The notes under the pieces were generated by a model. That model searched no databases, was not told the origin of the DNA, and saw only the letters and a list, made by a program, of their open reading frames with translations. The position numbers and the translations under genes are program-made. 64,000 bases of DNA. Origin: Buddleja alternifolia (lineage: Eukaryota > Streptophyta > Magnoliopsida > Lamiales > Scrophulariaceae). The stretch is from positions 32,283,154 to 32,347,153 of the forward strand of contig CM033396.1 in NCBI GenBank assembly GCA_019426215.1, in the 5' to 3' direction. How positions within the stretch are numbered: the first letter of the stretch is position 1; each line of letters begins with the position of its first letter. Below, in pieces: positions 23,480-34,915 of this stretch.

Positions 23480-24700
23480 ACGAGGTTTGACTATACCGAA
23501 TTTAGAACGAGTGACCATATGATGAGTAGGACTAGGTTTGGGATTTGTCGGAGAAGGGGGGTTGGGAGCCGTGGGGGGAGAGGAAGAATCGGAGGCAACG
23601 GGAACACCAGAGAGTGGTGATGGACGTAGTAGAGGAGAAGAGAATCCCGGGGAAGAAGAATCCGAACGACGAGGTGAGGATGACATTCGAGAAGGAACGA
23701 GATGGAGGAGGGGAGATGGATCGTCGTCAGGAGTGAGAAAGTTATAGAGAGTTGAGGGAGAAGATGAAGATTTGGAGGGAAAAGAAAAAATAGCTTCGTC
23801 AAAGATGACATGATGAGAGAGAATGATTTTATTATTTTGAAAATTGAAACATCGAAAACCGTGGTGATGAGAAGGGTGGCCGAGAAAAATGCAAGGGGAG
23901 GAACGAGGAGATAATTTGTGAGGAGAAGTGGTAGAAAGGTTAGGATAGCAGAGACAGCCAAAAACCCGAAGATGATTATAAAAGGGGGCGGTTTTGTAGA
24001 GAGTTTTGAAGGGGGTTCGGAAAGACAGAGTGGTGGTGGGGAGAATATTGAGTAAGTGAACAAGCATGTAGAGAGATTCGACCCAAAAGGTGGGAGGAAG
24101 GGAGGCTTGAAAAAGAAGAGTACGGGTGATGTTAATTGTTTGAATTGTTCGTTCTGCTTTTCCATTTTGTTGCGAAGTATGTGGACAAGAGAATCGAAAA
24201 TTAATACCATTTTTGTTAAAAAAAACGAGTGGAACAACTTATTATCGAATTCACCACCATGGTCACATTGAAAAGATTTAGGGTTTTAAATTGAAATTGG
24301 GTTTGTACATAAGAATAGAAATTTGCAAAAATATTAAAAACATCCAATTTGTTTCGTAATGGAAAAACCCATAAAAAAATGCGAAAAATCGTCCAAAAAG
24401 AGAACATAATACCGAAAACCACCGAGGCTCGGGACAGGGGAAGTCCAGAGATCGGAGTGAATAAGCTCAAATAAACTAGCACTAATAGAGCTTGAAAGGG
24501 AAAAGGGTAAATGTTTGTGCTTGCCTAGTTGACATGCATGACATAATGAACAAGAAAAATCCTTATTACAATTAATAAAATTGCGACTCGTTAAAAAATT
24601 GAAAATAGACACTCGGGGATGACTAAGACGATGGTGCCAAGTGGATGGTGATGGGGCAGTAGAGGAGCAGAAGGTGCTGCAGGCGGTGGAAGTGGCGGAA
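23480..24700 (-). pseudogene. Copia integrase (decayed)
   Basis: Minus strand: GAG-pre-integrase zinc motif WHHRLSHPR...CSLCHACQLGKH (about 24510-24650), catalytic-core start LFELIHSDLWTS and YYVLFLDDFSHF (24410-24480), then after a frameshift LNILPTT...[10 protein letters not shown] (about 23940-24060) and [16 protein letters not shown] (23860-23900). A serine/proline-rich linker ending [15 protein letters not shown] follows (23490-23530). Several frames are needed, so the protein is broken. Confidence 0.88.
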
Positions 24701-24989
24701 AGAGGATAAAGGTCGCCGTCGCTGTTACTCCGAAGAATCAGTGCACCGGTCCTTAGGTCCTTGACGGAAAAACCACACTGATCAAATTCAATAGAGCAAG
24801 AATTGTCGTGGGTAAATTTACGAACAGAAATGAGATTTTTAACTAGATATGGAGAAACGAGAATATCACGAGGATGAAGAGAACGAGAATTAAAAATGAA
24901 TGAAGACTGACCAATGAATTTTACAGGAATAACAACACCATTATCAACAGTAATTGAATTAGAAAAATTACATGGTACGATATTAAAAA

Positions 24990-25060
24990 AATTACCTTGG
25001 GTAGAGGACATGTGAGATGTAGCCCCAGTATCCATGTACCACTGATCGTCGAGTTAGTTG
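24990..25060 (-). pseudogene. Copia aspartic protease active-site segment
   Basis: The minus strand reads QWYMDTGATSHMSS at about 24997-25044, the DTGA active-site motif of Copia proteases. A TAA-type stop lies just upstream in the same frame. Confidence 0.85.
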
Positions 25061-25369
25061 AGTGTCATGATTTGATAGAGTGAAGACAAATCCGTGCTTG
25101 TGAGTGAAGTGGGCTGAGCAGCATGTTAGGGCGTGACTGGGGCAGCAGTGGGCTGGAGTAGTTGTATGGACAGCTGCTGGTGAAGTCCAAGTAAGAGGTG
25201 GGTCGAGTATTCCTGGATAGAGAGAGAGAGAGAGAGAGACATGCCCATTGGGAGGGGGCTGGACTGGTGGACCGGATGTGAGAGGCGGCCCAACTGGAGT
25301 GAGAGAATACCAAGGTAGCGAAGTGGGCTGGACCGAGTGGGCCCAGTTCGCTGATTGATTACCTGAAAC
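25061..25369 (-). pseudogene. Copia Gag C-terminal linker
   Basis: Proline- and serine-rich minus-strand sequence joining the foldback insertion to the protease. It contains a (CT)n microsatellite read as SLSLSL (25219-25238). It is the continuation of Gag interrupted at 29972. Confidence 0.65.
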
Positions 25370-28300
25370 TAGGGGTGGCAAAATGGTTTTGGACCCATGG
25401 GTCCAACCCAACCCAATAGGTTTTGGGTTGGGTTGGGTCCAAGGAAATTTTTCTTGGGTAGACTTGGGTTGGGTTCTATTGGGTCCAAAAAAAATTTGGG
25501 TTCAACTTAGGTCCTTTATGGGTCCAACTTGGGTCCACTATGGGTCTAACATGGGTCCACTATGGGTCCTATTGGATCCATTTTGGGTCCTAAATGGGTC
25601 CAAATTGAGTTCAACATGTAAAAATTATTTTTTAATTCTAATATCAATAATATACATATTTACACATACTACACACATTTTCACACAATACACATATTTT
25701 CACACACACTACACACTTTTTCACACACTACACGCATTTTCACATACACTACACATATTTTTAGACACACTACACATATTTTCACACATTACACATTTTA
25801 CACACACTACACATATTTTCACATATTTTACACACACTACACATATTTTTACACACACACCACACATTTTCACACATTACACATATTTTCACACACCACA
25901 TATTTTCACACATTTTACACACACTACACATATTTTCACACACAGATCACATATTTTATACACACTACACACATTTTCACACACTACACAAATTTTCACA
26001 CACACTACACATATTTTCACATACTTTACACACTACACACATTTTCACACACTACACATTTTTACACACACCACATATTTTCACACATTACACATATTTT
26101 ACACTCACTACACATATTTTCACACACGCCACATATTTTCATATACATTATACATATTTTCACACACGCCACATATTTTCATATACATTATACATATTTT
26201 CACACTCTACATATTTTACACACACTGCACACATTTTCACACACTACACATATTTTCACATATTTTACACACACTACACATATTTTTACACACACTACAT
26301 ATATTTTCACACATTACACATATTTTACACACATTTTCACACACCACATATTTTCACACATTTTACACACACTACACATATTTTCACATACTTTACACAC
26401 ACTACACATTTTTACACACACCACATATTTTCACACATTACACATATTTTACACTCACTACACATATTTTCACACACGCCACATATTTTCACACACATTA
26501 TACATATTTTCACACTCTACATATATTTTCACACATTTTACACACACTACACATATTTTCACACCATCACACATACTTTACACACACTACACATATTTTC
26601 ACACATATCATATATTTTACATACACTACACATATTTTACACACACTAGACATATTTTCACACACAGATCACATTTTTTACACACACTACACACATTTGC
26701 ACACACTATACAAATTTTCACACACTATACACATTTTCACACACATTACACACATTTTACACACACAATACACATATTTTCACACCATCACACATACTAC
26801 ACATATTTTCACACATATCATATATTTTACACACACTACACATATTTTCACACACAGATCACATATTTTACACACACTACATATATTTTCACACACTACA
26901 CATATTTTCATACATACATCACATATTTTACACATACTACACATATTATACACACACTATACATATTTTCACACACACTACACATATTTTCACACGCACA
27001 TTTTCACACACACATCACCTATTTTACACACACTACACATTTTCACACCATCACACATTTTACACATACTTTACACACACTACACAAATTTTCACACATA
27101 TATCATATATTTTACACACATTAGACATATTTTCACACACAGATCACATATTTTACACACACTACATACATTTTCACACACTATACACATTTCCACACAC
27201 ATTACACACATTTTACACACACAATACACATATTTTCACACCATCACACATACTACACATATTTTCACACACATCATATATTTTCACACACAGATCACAT
27301 ATTTTACACACACTACATATATTTTCACACACTACACATATTTTGACACATACATCACATATTTTACACATACTACACATATTATACACACACTATACAT
27401 ATTTTCACACACACTACACACATTTTCACACATTACACATATTTCCATACACACATCACATATTTTACACATATTACACGTATTTTACGTACATTACACA
27501 TATTTTCACACACAATACACATATTTTCACACACTACACATTTTCACACACTACACATATTTTCACATACACTACACATATTTTATACATACTACACATA
27601 TTTTACACACACTACACATATTTTCACACACGCCACATATTTTCACACCCGTATCACATATTTTACACACACTACATACTTTTTCCCACACACGAAACAT
27701 ATTTAAAATACACTACACACATTTTCACACCTACATCACACATTTTACACACCTATCAAACATTTTGACGCATTTTAAAATGCGTGATGGGTGTGTGAAA
27801 ATGTGTAGTGTGTGTAAAAATATGTGTAGTGTGTAAAATATGTGTAGTATATGTAAAATGTGTGTAGTTGTGTGAAAAGATGTGTAGTATGTGTAAAATG
27901 TGTGTAGTGTGTATGAAAATGTGTGTAGTGCGTGAAAATGTATATAGTGTGTGAAAAATGTGTGATGTGTGTGTGAAAATATGTGTAGTGTGTGAAAATA
28001 TGTGTTGTGTGTATGAAAATATGTGTAGTGTGTGTGAAAATGTGTGAAGTGCATGAAAATGTGTGTAGTGTGTGAAAAATATGTGTAGTGTGTGTGAAAA
28101 TATGTGTAGTGTGTGAAAATATTTATAGTATGTGTGAAATATGTGTAGTGTGTGTAAATTGTGTGATGTGTATGTGGAAATATGTGGTGTGTGAAAATGT
28201 GTGTAGTGTGTGTAAAAATATGTGTAGTGTGTGTGAAATGTGTGATATGTGTGTGAAAATATGTGTAGTGTGTGAATATACGAGAAGTGTGTGTAAAAAT

Positions 28301-29971
28301 ATGTGTACTGCGTGAAAATGTGTGTAGTGTGTGTAAAATGTGTGATGTAGTGTGTGTGAAAATGTGTGCAGTGCATGAAAATGTGTGTAGTATGTGTGAA
28401 AATATGTGTAGTGCTTGAAAATGTGTGTAGTGTGTGAAAAATGTGTGATGGGTGTGTGAAAATATGTGTAGTGTGTGTGAAAATATGTGTGGTGTGTGTA
28501 AAATGTGATGTATGTGTGAAAATATGTGTAGTGTGTGAAAATATGTGTAGTGTGTGTGAAAATGTGTGTAGTGCGTGAAAATGTGTGTAGTGTATGTGAA
28601 AATATGTGTAGTGTGTGTGAAAATGTGTGTAGTGTGTGAAAAATGTGTGGTGTGTGTGTGAAAATATGTGTATTGTGTGAAAATATGTGTAGTGTGTGTG
28701 AAAATATGTGATGGGTGTGTGAAAATATGTGTAGTGTGTGAAAATGTGTAGTGTGTGAAAATATGTTTAGTGCATGAAAATGTGTATAGTGTGTGTGAAA
28801 ATATGTGTAGTGTGTGTGAAAATGTGTATAGTGTGTGAAAAATATGTGGTGTGTGTGAAAATATGTATACTGTGTGAAAATATGTGTAGTGTGTGAAAAT
28901 GTGTGTAGTGTGTGAAAAATGTTTGATGGGTGTGTGAAAATGTGTGGTGTGTGAAAAATGTGTGGTGTGTGTGAAAATATGTGTACTGTGTGAAAATATG
29001 TGTAGTGTGTGTGTGAAAATGTGTGTAGTGTGTGAAAAATGTGTGATGGGTGTGTGAAAATGTGGTGTGTGTGAAAATATGCGCAGTGTGTGTAAAATGT
29101 GTGTAGTGTGTGAAAATATGTGTAGTGTGTGAAAACTGTGTGGTGTGTGTGTGTGAAAATAAGTGTATTGTGTGAAAATATGTGTGGTGTGTGTGAAAAT
29201 GTGTGTAGTGTATGAAAAATGTGTGATGGGTGTGTGAAAATATGTGTAGTGTGTGTGAAAAAATATGTAGTGTGTGTAAAATGTGTGATTTGTGTGTGAA
29301 AATATGTGTAGTGTGTGTGAAAATGTGTATAGTGTGTGAAAATGTGTATAGTGTGTGTGAAAATATGTGTACTGTGTGTGAAAATGTGTGTAGTGTATGA
29401 AAAATGTGTGGTGCGTGTGTGGAAATATGTGTACTGTGTGAAAATATGTGCAGTGTGTGTGAAAATATGTATAGTGTGTGTAAAATGTGTGATGTGTGTG
29501 TGAAAATATGTGTAGTGTGTGTAAAATATATGATGTGTGTGTGAAAATGTGTAGTGTGTGAAAATGTGTAGTGTGTGTGAAAATGTGTGTAGTGTGTGAA
29601 AATGTGTGTAGTGTGTGTGAAAATATGTGTAGTGTGTGTGAAAATGTGTGTAGTGTGTGAAAAATGTGTGGTGTGTGTGTGAAAATATGTGTACTGTGTG
29701 AAAATATGTTGTGTGTGTAAAAAATGTATTATGTGTGTGGAAAGTATGTATGTGTGTTAAACTCTATTTGACTTGATTCCATTTTGGGTCTACTTTGGGT
29801 CTAAGTTGGGTCCACTCTAGGTCCTGGTTGGGTCCAAGTTGGGTCCACTCTGGGTCCTTATATAAAACTTAGTTGGACCCAACCCAACCCAACCTGGACC
29901 CAACCCATATTGGACCCATCATGGACCCGACCCAGTTGGACCCGACCCGACCCACCCATTTGCCACCCCTA
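25370..29971. mobile_element. hAT-type foldback element: 4.6-kb palindrome of satellite repeats
   Basis: Ends TAGGGGTGGCAAAATGG and CCATTTGCCACCCCTA are inverted repeats of the plant hAT type, flanked by a perfect 8-bp duplication CCTGAAAC at 25362-25369 and 29972-29979. Subterminal GGGTCC-rich zones lie at 25399-25610 and 29775-29955. Between them the left arm (25650-27770) is a degenerate tandem array of units of about 20 bp like CACTACACATATTTTCACACA, and the right arm (27780-29760) is the complementary array (GTGTGTGAAAATATGTGTAGTG). The arms meet at an exact palindrome. There is no transposase. The long open frame of 817 codons across the left arm is a by-product of the repeat, which rarely makes stop codons. 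Confidence 0.9.
27768..27785. repeat. Perfect palindrome at the foldback centre
   Basis: ACGCATTTTAAAATGCGT, an 18-bp perfect palindrome exactly where the C-rich array turns into the G-rich array. It would form the tip of a giant hairpin. Confidence 0.9.
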
Positions 29972-29979
29972 CCTGAAAC

Positions 29980-30933
29980 CGAGAGTGGGCTGAGCGACTA
30001 GGAGTAAATCTAATGTTGTGGGCTGAAAGTTCTTGGGCCATGCGACAAACAGGGCTGTTGAATGTGATTTTGGTATGCCGAATTAGAGCCAGCAGAAGGG
30101 TGATTATTATTGTGAAAACCTGAGTGACCTCCACGGCCATAATTCTGAATACCACCTCGACCCCGATTCTTTCCATTATTATTACGATAATTGTTTCGAT
30201 TAAAATTCGGCGAGGGATTTTGAGAGAAAAGAGCGGTATGGGAGTCAGAAGTAGGTGGATTTGTGTGAAATTGATTTTCGCATGCCTCATGGAGAAGGAG
30301 TAAATTTTGAAGTTAAGAGAACGAGGGGAGGGGTTTTTGTGTAGTGACGACAGTGACGAGAGGAAGGTATGACTCGGGAAGTCCTTGTAAAAGTTGAAGA
30401 AGAAAGACTTGATCAGAAACGGGGGTATCAAGGTCGGCGAGATTGTCAGTCAAAAAGTTCATCTCTTGACAATATTGTGAAATAGAGAGGGCTCCTTTTT
30501 GTAAAGTACGAAAACGGTCATTTATTTGCATGGAGCGAGAAGGTTTATTATTATGAAAATTCTCTTCAATTGCAAACTAGATTTTGTGAGTAGTTGCATA
30601 TTCCAAATCAATGTTTTTGAGCAACTTCAAATCAACATTGGAATAAAACCAGCGCTTAATAATACAATCTAGCGCAAACCAATTTTCATCGGTGTCAGAG
30701 GAGGGTTTTGATTTGCCAGAAATATGGTCAAAAACAGAAAAACTACGACACAAATCCATAAACATGCCTCTCCATATTTTATAATTGGAATCATTATCAG
30801 AAAGTTTGAAACCGAAAGAAGATTGAACGCTATTGGCGGCGAGAGCCGGGTGTACGGATGGTGGTTTAGGGGTGTCAGGTGGGTGGACGTTTGGATTTGT
30901 GGGAGTAGCGGATGAGGATTCGATTGTAGACAT
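29980..30933 (-). pseudogene. Copia Gag (decayed)
   Basis: ATG at 30933. The N-terminal part FGFKLSDNDSNYKIWRGMF and the LKNIDLEYATTH region are the usual plant Copia Gag (UBN2-like) sequence. After an in-frame TAG at 30577 the frame continues through the SRSMQINDRFRTL zone, SISQYCQEM and LLQLLQGLPESY. A second stop follows at 30313, then a Gly/Arg/Asn-rich tail (RGRGGIQNYGRGG). Truncated by the foldback insertion; the remainder lies at 25061-25369. Confidence 0.85.
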
Positions 30934-31246
30934 AGAGAAAAAGGGGAGAAAATCAATCGAAACTAATTACCGAGCAATAATGAAAATAACGAAATAAAGA
31001 TGATAAAGAGAAGAATTACCGTAGGAGAACACGAAATGGAGATGCTGGCAGAGAGACAAAAGGCATGAAATTCCCTGATGTAGTGGGAAAATAGTGTTGT
31101 TGAAGGCTGTATAGTGAATAAGAACGCGTTGTGGAGATCAACGACTTGACGGGGAAGGTAGAAGAGACGCCGGCAGCCAGTTGGAGGGGGTGGGGGGGTG
31201 GGGGCTGTTTGTGAGAGAAACGAGAGGCCTAGGATGACTAGGGTTA

Positions 31247-31257
31247 GGTTGATACCA
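31247..31257 (-). other. Primer-binding site of the Copia element
   Basis: The minus strand reads TGGTATCAACC directly internal to the 5' LTR; TGGTATCA matches the 3' end of initiator tRNA-Met, the common plant Copia primer. Confidence 0.85.
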
Positions 31258-31392
31258 TGTTAGAATATGAAATCTCTGCACTTGTATTATTAATGATAGA
31301 AGCATATAAATAGAGTACAAGACTTGGTAAACAAGAAAATAATAAATAAGGAAATAAGGACTAACAATCCTAAAATAATATAAACTCTAACA
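31258..31392 (-). repeat. 5' LTR of the Copia element
   Basis: 135 bp, TG...CA, a near-identical partner of 20122-20256, followed by the TSD GAAAG. Confidence 0.93.
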
Positions 31393-31921
31393 GAAAGTTC
31401 CTCTACGTTGTTAGCTTTTCGAATTTCCTTGGATCAGGTAACTTCTTCTTCCTTTTCTTTATAGACCTTTTGTTTCTTTGAATATATATGCTTATTAATC
31501 TTATGATTCTTATGCGTTCTAATCATAGTCATTTAGTGTCTATTCTTATTTGTTCCTTTAAATTTCTGTGGGTGTTTACTGTTTATGTGCTTGCATTATA
31601 ATTTGTAGGGAAGATACATTTCTGCATCATACATTTTCTAATATTTTAGAAATTCTAATTATTATTTTTTTGTAGATATTTTTTAGTTTTTTGAGGTGAA
31701 AATTACCAAAAATTGTGCTTTAGGGGGTGCAAAATGCAATTTTTGATATTTTAATTAACCCTAATTGTTATCCATTAGACGAAAAATTAGACAGAGGGAC
31801 CACATTTGATGAAAATGCGATAGTTTAGAGACTACATTTGATGAGTAGTGTAACTGGAGGACCAAAATCGGATTTGACGTATAACTGGGGGACCAAAAAT
31901 AAATCTTTTTCCTTAATCTTT

Positions 31922-32532
31922 AAACAAAACTCAATAATCCAAGAATATGTGCATGGCACAGAGATCTACAAATAAAAGTACAAGACGACTAGTAAACAAG
32001 ACATAACTTCCATTCGATTTAAATCATCTAATCTATCTAAATTTCAAGAATTCAAGGGCCTTAAATGTTACGGTCCAATGGAAAAGATAATTGGGTACAA
32101 ACTAAGTTATCACAAGAATCTATAGTCTCAAATATGTTTACGAAATAATTGTTCTTCAATGATGAAGGTTTATAACAATAAAATCAAGAAACGTTAACTA
32201 ACAAAACTAAAGAAATTGCCTAAAATTAGGTACCTTGGATACATGGGACAACTTTGAGTAAATGTTATCAAAGAGAACATGTAAGATCGTTTTGAAATGG
32301 TACATAGCTCAAACGCAATATCGATGAAAAACTCTTTAGGAATGACTAAATAGAAAGAAATTTCTTGTCCTAAATTAATTGATGGAATTGCTAAACTCTT
32401 ACTTCAGATTTCACCCCTTTTTTTCTTAAACACTAGTTAAAGTTGATTAATCATTTAACTCAAACTAGAGATGCATGTACGTACTGATATACAATAAATG
32501 CACACACTAGCGTTTATTGGGCTTAGTAGCTT
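31922..32532. other. AT-rich spacer
   Basis: No gene, paired repeat or domain seen between the Mutator-like element and the next LTR element. Confidence 0.5.
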
Positions 32533-33061
32533 TGATGGGATAAAGTGTGGAGACAAATCAAATGGATCAAAAGAAGAAGAAGACGGTGGAAACGGGCTGA
32601 TTTCGGATTCTGGAAAAGCATGCCGCGGCATCAAGAAAGCATGCCGCGGCACAGGACCGCGGCATCAGAGGAGTGCCGCGGCGCCGTGCCGCGGCATCAA
32701 GACTTGGACCGCGGCACTGTGCCGCGGCACAAAACGGCAGAATGGTCTGGACGCGTTTTCGACACCTATGCACGCGTCTTTGATGACTCGACGCGTTTTG
32801 GACGCGTTTTGGACTTCTTCTTTGCCTATATATATCTCCCATGTTGCTATGTAATTAGTGTGTGAGAGAGGTGTTGAATATAAATGATATATATACGCTC
32901 TCTACCCCTTGTAATTGCATCTCAGATAAAGAAATGAAACCTCTCTAGTATAGGTCCGTGGACGTAGGCATTCTTGGCCGAACCACATAAATCGTTGTCT
33001 CGTCTTTTTTCTCGCTTTGATTCTTGCTTTTAATTTCGTTTATGCGCGTTGATTCCTAACA
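32533..33061 (+). repeat. 5' LTR of the 32.5-35.5 kb element
   Basis: 529 bp. Contains a CCGCGG palindrome array (32619-32734, seven CCGCGG sites), ACGCGTTTTGGACGCGTTTTGG words, TATATATA at about 32827 and a 3' zone GGTCCGTGGACGTAGGCATT shared with the solo LTR at 46.2 kb. Confidence 0.9.
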
Positions 33062-33063
33062 AC

Positions 33064-33075
33064 TGGTATCAGAGC
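33064..33075 (+). other. Primer-binding site of the 32.5-35.5 kb element
   Basis: TGGTATCAGAGC, two bases after the 5' LTR, complementary to the 3' end of initiator tRNA-Met. Confidence 0.88.
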
Positions 33076-33104
33076 ACGGGTTATAGTGATCCGTGGGCGA
33101 ATCA

Positions 33105-33235
33105 ATGGCGTATGAAGATGGTAAAGTAAGAATTGACAAGTTCGATGGAAAGGATTTTGGATTCTGGCGGATGCAGATCGAGGATTATTTGTACCAGAAG
33201 AAACTCCATGAACCGTTGTCAGGAGGAAAGCCTGA
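33105..33235 (+). pseudogene. Copia-type Gag N-terminal remnant
   Basis: Reads MAYEDGKVRIDKFDGKDFGF, then WRMQIEDYLYQKKLHEPLSG, the standard beginning of plant Copia Gag (FDGKNFGFWKMQIEDYL). The homology stops abruptly where tandem repeats begin. The frame stays open into the repeats (to about 33491), so a short chimeric peptide is possible but unproven. Confidence 0.8.
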
Positions 33236-33600
33236 AAAGAAGAACGGAGAGGCGGAGTTACGGAGCCAAAAGCAGAACCGTATAGCCAGAGGTCAAGGGG
33301 CCAGACTCGTGTTGTCAAGAAGGCGGAAGAACGAGCAAGCCGGGGACCGGAGAGGCGGAGTTACGGAGCTAAAAGCAGAACCGTATAGCCAGAGGTCAAG
33401 GGCCCAGACTCGTGTTGTCAAGAGGGCGGAAGAACGAGCAAGCCAGGGACCGGGGAGGCGGAGTTACAGAGCCAAAAGCAGATTCGTATAGCCGGAGGTC
33501 AAGGGGCAGACTCGTGTTGTCAAGAAGGCGGAAGAACGAGCAAGCCAGGGGACCGGGGAGGCGGAATTACGGAGACGTAACCACATGGGCAAACCATGAA
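33236..33600 (+). repeat. Tandem repeat A, about three units of roughly 110 bp
   Basis: Unit carries GGCGGAGTTACGGAGCCAAA, AGCAGAACCGTATAGCC and GAAGGCGGAAGAACGAGCAA; about three diverged copies, the last truncated. Confidence 0.85.
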
Positions 33601-33649
33601 GGCAGGAAACGGGGACAAAAGGGGGTTGACCGTGGAGTCGGAAGTCATG

Positions 33650-34240
33650 GGGGCAAGATGCGAAAGTCGGGTTAGGCCTTCGCTGAGCAGGGGCAAGATG
33701 CGAAAAGCCGGGTTAGGCAGATTCGCTGAGTCGGGACAAGATGCGAAGCCGAATCAGGCAGATTCGCTGAGCTGGGGCAAGATGCGAAAAGCCGAGTTAG
33801 GCAGATTCGCTGAGTCGGAGGCAAGATGCAAAAAGCCGGGTTAGGCAGATTCGCTGAGCTGGGGCAAGATGCGAAGCCGGGTTAGGCAGATTCGCTGAGC
33901 GGGGGCAAGATGCGAAAAGCCGAGTTAGGCAGATTCGCTGAGCTGGGGCAAGATGCGAAGCCGGGTTAGGCAGATTCGCTGAGCGGGGGCAAGATGCGAA
34001 AAGCCGAGTTAGGCAGATTCGCTGAGTTGGGGCAAGATGCGAAAAGCCGGGTTAGGTAGATTCGCTGAGCGGGGGCAAGATGCGAAAAGCCGAGTTAGGC
34101 AGATTCACTGAGTCGGGGCAAGATGCGAAGCCGAGTTAGGCAGATTCGCTGAGCTGGGGCAAGATGCAAAAAGCCGGGTTAGGCAGATTCGCTGAGCTAG
34201 GGCAGAACGCGAAGCCGAGATAGGCAGATTCGCGGAGCCG
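33650..34240 (+). repeat. Tandem repeat B, about 13-14 units of 40-47 bp
   Basis: Unit: GGCAAGATGCGAAAAGCCG followed by GGTTAGGCAGATTCGCTGAG. About 13 clear copies plus a degenerate last one (GGCAGAACGCGAAGCCG). Units alternate GAAGCC and GAAAAGCC, so there are higher-order pairs. Confidence 0.88.
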
Positions 34241-34409
34241 AGGTTTTGTAGGCGGATGGATCGGACATAGCTAGTGCAGTGGGAGCATTATGCAGATATG
34301 TGGGGGATCCGAGTTGCCATTGAAAAACCAAAAGTATTGGCGTGAGGATCAGACATAGCTCATGCAGTTGGCAGGGAGCAGATATGTTGGAAGAATCCAA
34401 GATAGTCAA

Positions 34410-34560
34410 TGGAAAGTCCTTGGTATAAAGGTGTCGAGAGACAGGATAACCAAGGCGGAAAGTCTTTGGTGTAAGGATGTCGTGAGACAGGTTGACCAAA
34501 GCGGGAAAATCCTTGGTGTAAGGATGTCGAGAGACAGGTTGACCAAGGTGGTTATCCTCT
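34410..34560 (+). repeat. Tandem repeat C, about three units of roughly 47 bp
   Basis: Unit carries TTGGTGTAAGGATGTCGAGA and GACAGGTTGACCAAGG. Three diverged copies downstream of repeat B. Confidence 0.8.
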
Positions 34561-34915
34561 TGTGAGGAGGATGGCAACGAAAGTTGCGGGGTTGTGAGAC
34601 ATGTTCCGGGTCTTGGTAGTAACCTATATCCGAGGTCAGTTGGACCACGATGGATAAGTCACGCTATTCAGGAGTTGGCTGATCACCAAAAGAATAGGGT
34701 AGTGGCGAAGGTTCAAAGAAGGGGAACATCGTTCACAATGTGAGTCTGTCAAGTGGGAGCACTAGGGACGGATTTGATCTCCAATGGGATTGGGGATGTG
34801 ACGACTAGATTGAGGTTCACTTGGGAAAAGTGAAGGGACGAATGGAAGATATATTGAATGATCGGGATGACGGGATTGTGTTTTCAACTTTGAGTTTGGT
34901 CTCCAAGTGGGAGAT

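Larger units (their letters stand above)
20122..31392 (-). mobile_element. Ty1/Copia LTR retrotransposon with 135-bp LTRs, carrying two insertions
   Basis: Bounded by near-identical 135-bp LTRs that begin TG and end CA, with perfect 5-bp TSDs GAAAG at 20117-20121 and 31393-31397. On the minus strand the order is Gag, protease, integrase, reverse transcriptase, RNase H, which is the Copia order. Subtracting the solo LTR (1659+5) and the foldback element (4602+8) leaves about 4997 bp, a normal Copia length. The very short LTRs are reminiscent of the Ale/Retrofit lineage, an inference. Stops and frameshifts in every domain make it inactive. Confidence 0.93.
19649..31912. mobile_element. Mutator-like element with 9-bp TSD, host of the nested Copia
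   Basis: The left arm (19649-about 19900) and right arm (about 31640-31912) are inverted copies: ATTTTTGGTCCCCAGTTATA...AAATCCGATTTTAGTCC on the left and its diverged complement on the right. The ends are GGAAAAA/TTTTTCC. TTAATCTTT is repeated at 19640-19648 and 31913-31921, a 9-bp duplication typical of the Mutator superfamily. Without the Copia inserted at 20122-31392 the element would be about 990 bp with terminal repeats of about 250 bp, so it is non-autonomous. The central unique segment on both sides of the Copia may include captured host sequence (see findings). Confidence 0.82.

Noticed and set aside
25383..27836. 817-codon open frame as a protein-coding gene
   Set aside because: Pure tandem-repeat translation inside a foldback transposon arm; similar frames are open on other strands and arms.
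27731..28376. Minus-strand open frames in the right foldback arm
   Set aside because: Mirror of the left-arm satellite translation; not genes.
32498..32865. Open frames of about 90-120 codons across the LTR GC arrays (and 34821-35327)
   Set aside because: Repeat-driven frames within LTRs; both strands are open because of the palindromic array.
33650..34240. Regularly spaced repeats that superficially look like a CRISPR array
   Set aside because: Units are contiguous with no unique spacers, sit between LTRs, and the genome is a plant.
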